Shown in pieces: positions 1 to 7,502 of a stretch of DNA of 30,667 nucleotides; the first letter of the stretch is position 1, and every line of letters starts with the position of its first letter. Where the stretch lies: assembly GCA_964593555.1 (NCBI GenBank), contig CAZQIC010000048.1:1-30667 (forward strand), written 5' to 3'. Origin of the DNA: CAZQIC01 sp964593555. Lineage in GTDB: Bacteria > Bacteroidota > Bacteroidia > JAFLBG01. The notes under the pieces were generated by a model, which saw only the letters and a program-made list of their open reading frames with translations, was not told the origin of the DNA and made no database searches. The translations under genes were made by a program, and so were the position numbers.

Positions 1-636
1 TGAAATTAAAAGTGAAGTATGCATAATAAACTTAATCGGTATAAACTCTATTGTACAACCTATTGCTTTGGTAAAATCAGGTTTTACCGGCTTAGATTCA
101 AGCAATGAGTTAACAGCGGATTCAACATATTTTTCTTTCACTGCAGCAACATCATCTGCATTATCATCAATTGCTCCGATATATTTTACAACAAGGTCCT
201 GTTTCTCTTTCGTTAAAATGTACACATGCGGAGTTCTTGTTGCTCCATATTTTTTAGCAATCTCCTGCGTTCCATCAACAAGGTATGGAAAAGTGAATCC
301 TTTTTCTTTTGACCTTATTTTCATATTCTCAAAATTATCATCCGGATATTCAACAGCATCGTTAGAATTAATAGCGATAATAGGGTAACCAAGTGTTTTA
401 TACTTTGCATCCAGTGCATTGATCCTGTCTTCATACTTTTTACTGAAAGGACAATGGTTGCAAGTAAATACAATAATAAAACCTTTAGCATCTTTGTAAG
501 ATGCAAGTGTTACTTCTTTTTCATCGGTATTTTTTAGTTTAAAGTCAACAGCCTTATCCCCTACTTTATAGCCCGCTTCAGGATTCACCATTGACATAAT
601 TACGATTGATATCATTATTATAAATATATTTTGCAT
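1..636 (-). CDS. Thioredoxin-like (AhpC/TSA-type) protein, 3' end beyond window
   Basis: I translated this directly: an open frame of 212 codons starts at the ATG at 634-636 and has no stop before base 1, so the 3' end is missing. Residues 1-16 are hydrophobic (MQNIFIIMISIVIMSM), a probable signal peptide or anchor. The fold then reads like the peroxiredoxin/TlpA group: a 'GDKAVDFKL' entry strand near residue 26, an active-site segment TCNHCP near 58-63 (CxxC), and a 'TRTPHVYIL' cis-proline region near 135. Likely role: extracytoplasmic thiol-disulfide exchange. It lies 6 bp behind the next thioredoxin gene on the same strand, so the two are probably co-transcribed. Odd point: from memory, relatives stop a few residues after a 'GCTI' motif, but here the frame runs on past it to the edge. 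Confidence 0.8.
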   Translation of the reverse strand, partial: MQNIFIIMISIVIMSMVNPEAGYKVGDKAVDFKLKNTDEKEVTLASYKDAKGFIIVFTCNHCPFSKKYEDRINALDAKYKTLGYPIIAINSNDAVEYPDDNFENMKIRSKEKGFTFPYLVDGTQEIAKKYGATRTPHVYILTKEKQDLVVKYIGAIDDNADDVAAVKEKYVESAVNSLLESKPVKPDFTKAIGCTIEFIPIKFIMHTSLLIS

Positions 637-642
637 CTGTTC

Positions 643-1119
643 TTATTTTTTAAGTTCATTACTGATCATCAAATTTAACTCTTCCTCCTCAACATCTCCC
701 TCTTTAAATAAAACTTTTTTTCCTTTCTTATAAAATATGGTGGCCGGTATTGCGCCGCTCCATATGGTATCCACTTTATTTATCCAATTATTGGGATTAC
801 CTGCATTAAGGAGCATGACTTTATTTCTCAATTTATTTTTAAGAACAAACTCATCCACCCTGTTTTTCTCGCTCGGAAAATCAAGGCTAACCAAAATTAT
901 TTTCACAGGTTCTTTATTAAATTTTAGAGCAGCGTTTTCAAAGTAAGGCAATTCTTTTACGCAGGGTTTGCACCAGGTGGCCCAAAAATTAACCACGTAT
1001 AGTGTATCATTTGAAGATTTCTGTGTAAGTTTTTCAAACTCTTCAAAATTTACTACCGGAACATTAGGAGTCTCCATTTGTGTAAGAAATATGATAGTTA
1101 GAAACAAAGATCTTAGCAT
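643..1119 (-). CDS. TlpA/ResA-like thioredoxin-fold oxidoreductase
   Basis: 158-residue protein. A hydrophobic N-terminus (residues 2-14) acts as signal or anchor, followed by the motif WATWCKPC (about residues 46-53), the classic TlpA-type thioredoxin active site, and the cis-proline segment AIPAT in the C-terminal half. Role by family: reduction or isomerisation of disulfides outside the cytoplasm. The frame stays open upstream to 1242, but that extension (rich in W, C and H) is read from a repeat-like intergenic sequence, so I take the ATG at 1117-1119, which is followed at once by the signal sequence and preceded by a TATCTTTA box. The downstream gene starts 6 bp after the stop; both have CxxC sites, suggesting a two-gene redox operon. 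Confidence 0.85.
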   Translation of the reverse strand: MLRSLFLTIIFLTQMETPNVPVVNFEEFEKLTQKSSNDTLYVVNFWATWCKPCVKELPYFENAALKFNKEPVKIILVSLDFPSEKNRVDEFVLKNKLRNKVMLLNAGNPNNWINKVDTIWSGAIPATIFYKKGKKVLFKEGDVEEEELNLMISNELKK

Positions 1120-1123
1120 TTCA

Positions 1124-1131
1124 TAAAGATA
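1124..1131 (-). promoter_or_regulatory. Candidate -7 promoter box TATCTTTA
   Basis: On the minus strand TATCTTTA matches the Bacteroidota -7 consensus TAnnTTTG at all fixed positions but the last. It ends 4 nt before the chosen ATG of the TlpA-like gene. No convincing -33 TTG was found. If used, transcription would begin at or next to the start codon. Confidence 0.35.
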
Positions 1132-1342
1132 ATCAGTTCTCGATATCTGCCTGTGGTAACCACACAAACACCATGTCACTTCGAGTATTTGACCCTGAGC
1201 TATCAAGGGAAAATTTATCGAGAAGGGCAAGCCTTCCCACATTCTCTATACTTTTTTCTTTGGAATCCCGATAGCTATCATACAGGCGTCAGGTTAAGGA
1301 GCAAACTTTTGGGTACCACTCCTTGTGATTTCTTATTGTAAT

Positions 1343-1453
1343 GATGCCAGAGGCATCATACATTTATAAAACAACTAGTACTAAATCTGCGACTCCGGCC
1401 GGAGTCGAACTTTTAGATTAAGCTTTTTATAATGGTGTGAATCCTCTGGATTC
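1343..1453. repeat. Three hairpins at 48-bp spacing with stem format GAnnCC/GGnnTC
   Basis: Perfect stems GATGCC-AGA-GGCATC (1343-1357), GACTCC-GGCC-GGAGTC (1391-1406, extended to an 18-bp perfect palindrome 1390-1407) and GAATCC-TCT-GGATTC (1439-1453). Their starts are exactly 48 bases apart. The two middle stem bases differ from unit to unit but remain complementary. A decayed fourth unit may start at 1482. The spacers are AT-rich. This looks like an array of a short palindromic intergenic repeat, not a gene. Confidence 0.6.
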
Positions 1454-1612
1454 GTTTAAAAATCTAAATATTTCTTTTTGTGATGGCCACCAGAGATATC
1501 ATATATAAAAAGTTGTAGATTGATATAGAAGAGGGAATTAACTCCATTCGACATATTAGATATTAAATGTTTAACCTGACGGCCATGCGATTGCTATTGG
1601 GACGAACTAACA

Positions 1613-1659
1613 TCGCACGATGATCCTTTCGTAAGGATATATAGCTAAGTATTGTGCGA
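1613..1659. other. Nested inverted repeats, possible structured RNA
   Basis: Outer stem TCGCAC (1613-1618) with GTGCGA (1654-1659); inner perfect hairpin ATCCTT-TCGT-AAGGAT (1623-1638). It could fold as a two-stem RNA on either strand, but no promoter was identified and it may simply be repeat debris. Confidence 0.3.
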
Positions 1660-1689
1660 AAGACAAGGCAGAGTAATATATAAAAGAAT

Positions 1690-1788
1690 CCTCAGCCTGA
1701 ACAAACTTTCGCCTGAACTGTGAGGGTTTAGGTGTTTGACACCGATAGCTATCGGGATGATCCCGGCGCGATTCGAACGCGCGACCTA
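1690..1788. repeat. Left direct repeat: tRNA-Arg 3' part plus terminator (copy B)
   Basis: Near-identical to 2064-2153. The terminator part differs at a few bases and lacks a 'ta'; the last 31 bases (1758-1788) match 2123-2153 exactly and encode the T-arm and 3' acceptor strand of tRNA-Arg. Copy B carries about 13 extra bases containing the perfect palindrome CCGATAGCTATCGG (1742-1755) between terminator and tRNA end. The two copies are offset by 365 bp and enclose the GIY-YIG gene. Confidence 0.85.
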
Positions 1789-1815
1789 TCCCGCCTTACG
1801 GGATTGCTCTATCAA
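1758..1815 (-). pseudogene. tRNA-like remnant (3' half) overlapping the GIY-YIG stop codon
   Basis: Read on the minus strand, 1815-1758 gives a D-stem 3' strand (GATAGAGCA), a 5-bp anticodon-like stem ATCCC/GGGAT around a 7-nt loop GTAAGGC, the variable region AGGTC, and a T-arm and 3' acceptor strand identical to the tRNA-Arg at 2123-2196. The 5' acceptor strand and 5' D-stem strand are absent, so it cannot be a working tRNA. The final seven codons and the stop of the GIY-YIG gene are read from it. Confidence 0.75.
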
Positions 1816-2043
1816 TTCTTCAATATACCTTCTGCTTTTTTTTCTTTTTATTTCGCGTTCTTTTCTAATGGCTTCTAATTCACTTTTGTAATTTTCAATA
1901 TAACAAAGTTGCCAGGGCATTCCCCTTGAAGTAAAAGTTACTTTTCCAGAATTATGATACTCCAGTCTGTTTTCAATATTGGAAGTATAGCCAGTATAAT
2001 ATTTATTAAGTTTCAATGAATACAAAATATAGACCTGATACAT
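1786..2043 (-). CDS. Small GIY-YIG nuclease (UPF0213/YhbQ-like)
   Basis: 85-residue single-domain protein. GIY-YIG hallmarks: VYI at 4-6, YTG at 16-18, Arg26 of the first helix, a K/R-rich segment (KREIKRKKSRR-like, about 61-72) and an A58-x3-E62 pattern expected for the metal-binding glutamate. The frame is open to 2079, but the extra residues are read from the tRNA terminator hairpin and GIY-YIG domains begin at 'MYxVYIL', so the ATG at 2041-2043 is chosen. Family role: metal-dependent DNA endonuclease; the cellular job of these solo proteins is unsettled. It lies between direct repeats of tRNA-Arg 3' sequence, and its C-terminus (EQSRKAG) is encoded by tRNA-like sequence. This context suggests a tRNA-associated mobile or homing-type unit (inference). 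Ordinary repair or competence-type roles remain possible. Confidence 0.85.
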   Translation of the reverse strand: MYQVYILYSLKLNKYYTGYTSNIENRLEYHNSGKVTFTSRGMPWQLCYIENYKSELEAIRKEREIKRKKSRRYIEELIEQSRKAG

Positions 2044-2063
2044 ATCTAATTTTAAAAGTAAAA

Positions 2064-2196
<133 letters not shown>

Positions 2197-2201
2197 AAAT
2201 T

Positions 2202-2227
2202 CTCTTTAAAAAGAGTGGGCAAAGATA
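2202..2227 (-). promoter_or_regulatory. tRNA-Arg promoter box and leader hairpin
   Basis: TATCTTTG (2220-2227, minus strand) matches TAnnTTTG exactly. Between it and the tRNA lies a CTCTTT-TT-AAAGAG hairpin (2202-2215). A -33 TTTG at the expected 19-20 nt spacing is not obvious. The same box plus leader hairpin occurs upstream of tRNA-Lys. Confidence 0.6.
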
Positions 2228-2422
2228 AGAAATTTGAGAATATGGAGGATATTCTTACCTCAAAAAGAAACATTGCTTTAATGCAATTTTTATTATGCAA
2301 TCACCTGCATCCGCACAACAATTTGAACCCTATAATGATCAAACAAAACAAATTGCTTTTATCACTTTTTTTCCTTACATTGTATTTACTAAAACATCCC
2401 TCCTTCATACTTTTTAGCCCCT

Positions 2423-5400
2423 ATGAAAAGATTTTTCATTTTCGCCTTGATCGTTTTCTTCATAACGATGAATCTGGCTTTATCAGGGCAAAACCAATAT
2501 TTACTGCATACAGTTAACGGAGATATTGATGTTCAAGCGAATTTTTCTCAGCAAAACAATTTAATACTTGAAAAGGAAAACCCTTACCACGGTAATGTTT
2601 ATAAAATTATTCAGTTTTATTCCATTCCAACACAAGAGCAAAGAGAGAAGCTTGAACAAACAGGGATAAAATTATTTAATTACCTACCGCAGAATGCTTA
2701 TTTCGCTTCTATTCCGGTAACATTGAATAGCACGACTTTAAATGGTTTTAATATTCGTTCAACAGTTGATATTGACGATAGATTCAAAATGGCTTCTTCT
2801 ATTTTCAAAAAAGAATATCCGGGCTGGGCAATAATAGAGAATAACTCGATACAACTTATTGTTAGCTGCTTTACCAATGTTGATCTTAAAACAGCCAGCG
2901 AGGAATTGGATCCAAAATTATTTACAATAATTAAATTAGATACGCATATAAATACAATAACACTTCAAACGAATATTAGTAATATCAGTTCAATTGCATC
3001 CAAACCATTTGTGAGTTTAATTGAACCCATTAATCCTCCGGGCGAACCGGAAAATTTACCCGGCCGTACCGATCACAGATCAAATGCAATAGCTACCGAA
3101 TTTGCGAGTGGCAGACATTATGACGGAGCTGGAGTTAAAATAGCCATGTTTGATGATGGAACAATTGGTCCGCACATTGATTATACTGGAAGAATTGGTG
3201 CGCAATACACAACAGCAAGCGGAGGCGTTGAACACGGCGATCACGTAAGCGGGATCATGATGGGTGCGGGAAATCTTAATCCACGCTACAGAGGGATGGG
3301 TTCTGGCGCTACGCTATATGTGTATGATGCTGCTCCATCCTACTCCGGTTTTGACAGCATGTATACACATTATACAAATCCGGGAATTGTAATTACGTCG
3401 ACTTCTTATAGCGATGGCTGCAATGCGGGTTATACAAGTTTTTCGAATAAGTTAGATAATCAACTTCGCACAATGCCATCCCTGATACACGTTTTTTCGG
3501 CGGGGAACAATGGAATGTCAGACTGTCTTTATGGTGCCGGAGCAGGCTGGGGAAATATTACCGGCGGACATAAAATTGCAAAAAATGTGATCACAGTTGC
3601 TAACCTGGATTCAATGGAGGCTGTTAACTTTTCAAGCAGCAGAGGACCCGCGAGCGATGGTAGATTAAAACCGGATGTTTCAGCAATAGGAACAGAGGTA
3701 TATTCAACGCAACCGAATAACAATTACATTAATAATACAGGAACATCAATGTCGTGCCCGGGAGTATCCGGCTTAATGTCGCAATTGTACCAGGCTTTTA
3801 AAACGTTAAACAGTGGAGCTAATCCAAACGGCGGTTTAATGAAAGCCATACTCATGAATGGCTGCGATGATATAGGTAACATCGGCCCGGATTTTACTCA
3901 CGGATACGGAAGAGTGAATGCGCTTAATTCTGTGAAGACTATTGAAGCAGGAAATTATCTTTCAACAACAATAACACAAACAACAACTAATAACCACACC
4001 ATAGTTGTACCTACAGGAACAAAACAATTGCGGGTAATGCTTTACTGGACCGATTACGAATCGAGCCCAACATCAGGCTCCGCATTGGTTAATGACCTTA
4101 ATATGCAGGTTAAGCAAAGTTCTCCGGTAACAACTTATAACCCATGGATCCTTGATCCTACTCCCTTTGCCGCAAACCTTAGTGCTTTAGCAGTACGCGG
4201 AATTGACAACCTTAATAATTCGGAGCAGGTTACTATTGATAATCCTGTTGCCGGAACATATACAATTTCAATAAACGGCTTTTCTGTTCCACAAGGTCCG
4301 CAGGAATATTTTGTTACCTATATGTTCCTTGATGATGCAGTAACACTCACCTACCCTATGGGAGGAGAAGGATTTGTACCAGGCGAACAGGAAATTATTA
4401 GATGGGATGCTTACGGAAGTACTTCAACATTTGCTCTTGAATATTCAACAAACAATGGTAGCAACTGGAACAGCATTGCATCATCGATCAATGCAGTTGA
4501 TCGCAGTTATATTTGGACAGTTCCATCCGTAGTAACAGGACAGGCGCTTGTAAGAGTTACAAGAGGAAGTTCCAATGATGTTAGCGATGCCAACTTTACT
4601 ATTGTTGGTATACCGCAAAATATTTCAGTTGCATGGGCATGCCCCGATTCAATAAAGTTGACATGGAATGCAGTCGCAGGAGCTACAGGATATGAAGTAA
4701 GTAAATTGGGTTCAATGTACATGGATTCTATTGGCAGATCCTCTACAAATTCATGTGTGGTCTATGGCTTTAATCCAAATTTAAGTTATTGGTTGAGCGT
4801 AAAGTCTCTTACTACAAATAATGGAGAAGGAAGAAGAGCAGTCGCCATTCAAAAATTACCCGGAACAATTAGCTGCCTCTTACCTTACGATGCGCACATT
4901 ATTGAGATAATAAGTCCTTCCGGAGGATCTATCCCATCATGTCAAAACCTTACAGCTGTTAGTGTTAAAATAAGGATACAAAATAATGGAGTAAATAGTA
5001 TCTCCAATATTCCTGTACATTTCAATGGAGCAAGCACTACCATAAACGAAGTTTATACCGGCACAATTACTCCAGGCAATAATGCGGTTTATACTTTCAC
5101 CAGCTCAACTATTAATATCAGCAGTACGGGCAATTACAATATGCTTGCATGGGCCACCCTTTCTAACGATGGCAATTCTTATAATGATAGTCTTACTATG
5201 ATTTCCTCGATAGCTGCCGGAGGCACCTCACAAACATTACCTTACAACCAGAATTTTGAAACTTTTTCATTGTGCTCAACATCAAGTTTTTGTGAGCAGG
5301 ATATATGTTCGCTCAGTGGCAACTGGAACAATGTAGCAAACCTTACCGATGATGATATTGACTGGCGCACCAACTCGGGTTCTACACCATCATCATTCAC

Positions 5401-6058
5401 CGGACCCGACATTGATCATAATCCCGGAACCTCATCAGGAAATTATCTCTACCTGGAAGCTTCCTTTTGCTGGGGCAAACGGGCTGAACTTGTATCACCC
5501 TGTATTAACCTGACATCAACATCAAGTGCTCAATTAAGTTTTTGGTATAACATGTATGGTTCTGATATGGGCGATATGCATGTGGATGTTATGACAAATG
5601 GCAGCTGGACCAACGATGTTATGACCACTCTTTCGGGGGATCAGGGTTCCAGCTGGTTAAATGCTACAGTAAACCTTAACCCGTTTATCGGCAACAATAT
5701 AAATATTCGTTTCAGAGGCGTTACGGGAGTTGATCTTCGAAGTGATATGGCCATTGATGATGTTAGTATAACTGGTGTAATTGGAATTGTTGACAACAGC
5801 AATCTTAACGGCAACATATCTATTTACCCTAACCCGGGAAAAAATATTTTTAATCTTTCTTTCATTCAGCTTACAGGAGAAGCTGTGTTAAATTTGTTTG
5901 ATGCGGAAGGCAGATTAGTGATGACTAAAACAATAAATGAAGTTCAATCATATCGGGGTGAACTTGACCTACATCATCTTAATGATGGTGTATATTTTTT
6001 AGCAATTTCCTCTGAGGGCAAAACCTACAACAAAAAAATAGTCAAGATCAGTGAATAA
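2423..6058 (+). CDS. Secreted S8 (subtilisin-like) protease with FnIII, MAM-like and T9SS domains
   Basis: 1211 residues. Signal peptide about 1-22; N-terminal pro-region to about 210; peptidase S8 domain about 215-500 with Asp244 or Asp245 (FDDG), His271 (HGDHVSG), oxyanion Asn362 (SAGNNG) and Ser442 (GTSMSCPG). A beta-sandwich with the LYWTDYESSP/LVNDLNM pattern follows (about 535-640), as in KP-43-type proteases, then an Ig-like segment with the 'GGEGFVPGE' start, a fibronectin-III-like domain (about 735-810), a MAM-like domain near 1030-1115 ending DMAIDDVSI, and a T9SS type A sorting domain from about 1135 (IYPNPGKN to KIVKISE). Predicted to cross the outer membrane by T9SS and be released or anchored; substrate unknown. 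The start at 2423 leads straight into the signal peptide. No operon partner: a tRNA on the opposite strand precedes it and a hairpin follows. Confidence 0.93.
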   Translation: MKRFFIFALIVFFITMNLALSGQNQYLLHTVNGDIDVQANFSQQNNLILEKENPYHGNVYKIIQFYSIPTQEQREKLEQTGIKLFNYLPQNAYFASIPVTLNSTTLNGFNIRSTVDIDDRFKMASSIFKKEYPGWAIIENNSIQLIVSCFTNVDLKTASEELDPKLFTIIKLDTHINTITLQTNISNISSIASKPFVSLIEPINPPGEPENLPGRTDHRSNAIATEFASGRHYDGAGVKIAMFDDGTIGPHIDYTGRIGAQYTTASGGVEHGDHVSGIMMGAGNLNPRYRGMGSGATLYVYDAAPSYSGFDSMYTHYTNPGIVITSTSYSDGCNAGYTSFSNKLDNQLRTMPSLIHVFSAGNNGMSDCLYGAGAGWGNITGGHKIAKNVITVANLDSMEAVNFSSSRGPASDGRLKPDVSAIGTEVYSTQPNNNYINNTGTSMSCPGVSGLMSQLYQAFKTLNSGANPNGGLMKAILMNGCDDIGNIGPDFTHGYGRVNALNSVKTIEAGNYLSTTITQTTTNNHTIVVPTGTKQLRVMLYWTDYESSPTSGSALVNDLNMQVKQSSPVTTYNPWILDPTPFAANLSALAVRGIDNLNNSEQVTIDNPVAGTYTISINGFSVPQGPQEYFVTYMFLDDAVTLTYPMGGEGFVPGEQEIIRWDAYGSTSTFALEYSTNNGSNWNSIASSINAVDRSYIWTVPSVVTGQALVRVTRGSSNDVSDANFTIVGIPQNISVAWACPDSIKLTWNAVAGATGYEVSKLGSMYMDSIGRSSTNSCVVYGFNPNLSYWLSVKSLTTNNGEGRRAVAIQKLPGTISCLLPYDAHIIEIISPSGGSIPSCQNLTAVSVKIRIQNNGVNSISNIPVHFNGASTTINEVYTGTITPGNNAVYTFTSSTINISSTGNYNMLAWATLSNDGNSYNDSLTMISSIAAGGTSQTLPYNQNFETFSLCSTSSFCEQDICSLSGNWNNVANLTDDDIDWRTNSGSTPSSFTGPDIDHNPGTSSGNYLYLEASFCWGKRAELVSPCINLTSTSSAQLSFWYNMYGSDMGDMHVDVMTNGSWTNDVMTTLSGDQGSSWLNATVNLNPFIGNNINIRFRGVTGVDLRSDMAIDDVSITGVIGIVDNSNLNGNISIYPNPGKNIFNLSFIQLTGEAVLNLFDAEGRLVMTKTINEVQSYRGELDLHHLNDGVYFLAISSEGKTYNKKIVKISE

Positions 6059-6063
6059 ACTTC

Positions 6064-6085
6064 GGTCATAGGAGTGATTATGACC
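6064..6085. terminator. Hairpin after the S8 protease gene
   Basis: Perfect 7-bp inverted repeat GGTCATA (6064-6070) / TATGACC (6079-6085), 6 bp after the stop codon. There is no direct U-tract; a TTTTT run comes 13 bases later. It may be a weak terminator or an mRNA-stabilising hairpin. Confidence 0.35.
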
Positions 6086-6287
6086 CTGGGCAATACGTTT
6101 TTGATTTTCGCGTTCGCGCGAATATCGGTGCGATGAAAATAGCGTAGTTATCCGTGCGAGGTGAAGGTCGTTCAGTCGAAGGCTGTTGCGTTTACTTTTT
6201 ATAATTTATTTCGAAGCTATCGTATTAACTTATCCAACGACCCTCACCCAACAAGAGGGGAAAGGTGGAGCATTATGAAAAGTAAAA

Positions 6288-6476
6288 TCATTTAACTTCT
6301 TTTATTATATATGTGGTAGAGTCATTTACCTTCACACTATCAGGATATTCAAAGTTTTTCATCCTCTCAAAATCTTTTATCACACCCGTTCCAAATTCGT
6401 AGAAGTTTATTCCATAATAGACTACTATACCAAGAACCACAATACCGATAATTAACAATATTTGCTTTCGTTTCAT
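6288..6476 (-). CDS. Small single-pass membrane protein, unknown
   Basis: 62 residues: basic start (MKRKQ), one strong hydrophobic segment (about 6-22, LLIIGIVVLGIVVYYGI), then a short polar tail with KDFERMKNF and a final IIKEVK. The K/R-then-hydrophobic layout and lack of competing frames support a real gene. No family recognised. A short AT-rich upstream region separates it from the MntA/HepT pair on the opposite strand; no clear functional link. The preceding spacer (6086-6287) holds GC-richer inverted sequences near 6105-6120 and a 'cctcacccaac...' stretch typical of dispersed repeats, but no gene I can support. Confidence 0.55.
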   Translation of the reverse strand: MKRKQILLIIGIVVLGIVVYYGINFYEFGTGVIKDFERMKNFEYPDSVKVNDSTTYIIKEVK

Positions 6477-6647
6477 GTTTTTCTTAAAAATTTAGAAGTT
6501 CTCACCGTGCGCATTCCTCAATTGTATGTAATTAATCAGTTACTTCTGTTTCAAGAATACTTATTAAATGTAACAATAAGCTTTAAAACAAAAATTATGG
6601 ATAGTACTATACATAAACTGTCCTTTTTTATTCTACTGTTTTTGGGG

Positions 6648-6655
6648 TATATTTG
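6648..6655 (+). promoter_or_regulatory. Candidate -7 box TATATTTG for mntA-hepT
   Basis: Exact match to TAnnTTTG, ending 4 nt before the ATG at 6660. It lies inside the hydrophobic N-terminal extension that a longer mntA frame would need, which argues against that extension. No good -33 TTTG was found. Confidence 0.5.
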
Positions 6656-6659
6656 TAAT

Positions 6660-6977
6660 ATGGTTTTACCCGTAAAAAATAAAGAAGAGCTTATTCAAAG
6701 AATCCTTGACAACCGACAAACAATAAGGCAGTATGGGGTTAAGCAATTAGGATTTTTTGGTTCATTCGTAAGAAATGAAGCAAAAGAAGATAGCGACGTT
6801 GATTTTTTTGTGGAATTTGAGCCTGAAAAAAAAACATTTGATAATTTCATGAGTCTCGTTGAAATACTAGAAGATATTACAAAAAGAAAAATAGAACTAC
6901 TTACTCCTCAATCTTTAAGTAAATACATCGGAAAATATATATTAAAAGAAGTGGAATATGTCCCCCTCGCTGCTTGA
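6660..6977 (+). CDS. mntA: MntA-like minimal nucleotidyltransferase antitoxin
   Basis: 105 residues from the ATG at 6660. Pol-beta-type minimal nucleotidyltransferase: GSFVRNEAKEDSDVDFFVEF, with Gly34-Ser35, Arg38 and the metal-binding Asp46 and Asp48. The size fits the MNT family. The frame is open back to 6462, but the added residues include a transmembrane-like stretch foreign to the family and cover a TAnnTTTG box, so the shorter start is chosen. Established for the family: MntA transfers AMP to a tyrosine of its HEPN partner and so neutralises it (type VII toxin-antitoxin). The 3' end overlaps the HepT gene by 20 bp, implying translational coupling. Confidence 0.88.
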   Translation: MVLPVKNKEELIQRILDNRQTIRQYGVKQLGFFGSFVRNEAKEDSDVDFFVEFEPEKKTFDNFMSLVEILEDITKRKIELLTPQSLSKYIGKYILKEVEYVPLAA

Positions 6978-7308
6978 TTTTTTACGACATATACTAGACG
7001 AGTGCAATTACATACTCAGCGTTAGCAATGGAAAAACACAAGAGCAGGTTCTCAATGATCCAACGTTTCAACGTTCTATTGTACGCAGTATTGAGATTAT
7101 TGGGGAGGCTTCAAAAAAATTAAATGAAGAGTTCCGGAATAAATATCCTCAGATAGAATGGAAGAGAATGGCAAAATCCAGGGATAAAATGATACATCAT
7201 TATTTCGGCATTGATTATGAAATAGTTTGGGAAATTATAACCCAAAAAATTCCAGGCTTGCAAGAATATGTTCAAAAAATATTAGAAAAAGAATCTGATA
7301 CTCTTTAG
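6958..7308 (+). CDS. hepT: HepT-like HEPN ribonuclease toxin (DUF86)
   Basis: 116 residues, nearly all helical. The HEPN active motif R-x4-H-x-Y is intact: Arg75, His80, Tyr82 (RDKMIHHY). The central RSIEIIGEASKKL segment (about 43-55) is typical of DUF86/HepT. Family role: RNase toxin whose motif tyrosine is AMPylated by MntA. The ATG at 6958 lies inside mntA, so the pair is expected to be made together. Intact motifs in both genes suggest a functional pair; whether its role is phage defence, stabilisation or neither is not visible here. A good intrinsic terminator follows at 7344. Confidence 0.9.
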   Translation: MSPSLLDFLRHILDECNYILSVSNGKTQEQVLNDPTFQRSIVRSIEIIGEASKKLNEEFRNKYPQIEWKRMAKSRDKMIHHYFGIDYEIVWEIITQKIPGLQEYVQKILEKESDTL

Positions 7309-7343
7309 GTCCTACCCCAGTAATAAATCTTCAAACAAGCAGT

Positions 7344-7383
7344 AAGCAAACGAGTCGTGAGAGTGAATTTGTTTGCTTTTTTT
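7344..7383 (+). terminator. Intrinsic terminator of mntA-hepT
   Basis: Stem AAGCAAAC (7344-7351) / GTTTGCTT (7371-7378), with further weak pairs inside, followed by a run of T to 7383. It is 35 bp past the hepT stop. Confidence 0.75.
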
Positions 7384-7385
7384 CC

Positions 7386-7472
7386 TACTGAAAAAAACCC
7401 ACGAAAAGAGTTGTTTTTTCAGTACACTTTCGAAATTTCAAAGAATTAGCGAAAAAGCATCGTGAGCGATGC
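7386..7472. repeat. Two further hairpins behind the hepT terminator
   Basis: Perfect 11-bp inverted repeat TACTGAAAAAA (7386-7396) / TTTTTTCAGTA (7414-7424), then GCATCG-TGAG-CGATGC (7457-7472). No gene is visible in 7309-7541. The first hairpin has T and A runs that could terminate in either direction. Confidence 0.55.
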
Positions 7473-7502
7473 AGGGGTCAAGTGATATTGGACCTTGAAA
7501 TG

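Larger units (their letters stand above)
1132..1689. other. Gene-poor, repeat-rich spacer
   Basis: No credible gene seen in about 560 bases. Contents: sequence at 1178-1240 of the 'cacttcgag...tatcgagaaggg' kind that resembles dispersed intergenic repeats in this phylum; a GATAGCTATC palindrome at 1270-1279; an inverted repeat AAGGAG/CTCCTT (1296-1301 and 1319-1324); three short hairpins spaced 48 bp (listed separately); and a nested hairpin at 1613-1659. The GATAGCTATC core recurs at 1744-1753 inside the left direct repeat. Confidence 0.6.

Noticed and set aside
1120..1242. N-terminal extension of the TlpA-like gene
   Set aside because: The extra residues come from repeat-like sequence and would bury the signal peptide that starts at the ATG at 1117-1119.
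1153..1341. 62-codon plus-strand frame in the spacer
   Set aside because: It is read from dispersed-repeat sequence, is antisense to the upstream end of the TlpA-like gene region, and shows no protein-like features.
1758..1815. Second functional tRNA with anticodon-like AAG
   Set aside because: The 5' acceptor strand and 5' D-stem strand are missing, and the region encodes the end of the GIY-YIG gene. Called a remnant instead.
6462..6659. Longer N-terminus for the MntA-like gene
   Set aside because: The extension has a membrane-like stretch foreign to the family and covers an exact TAnnTTTG box; the ATG at 6660 gives the normal family length.
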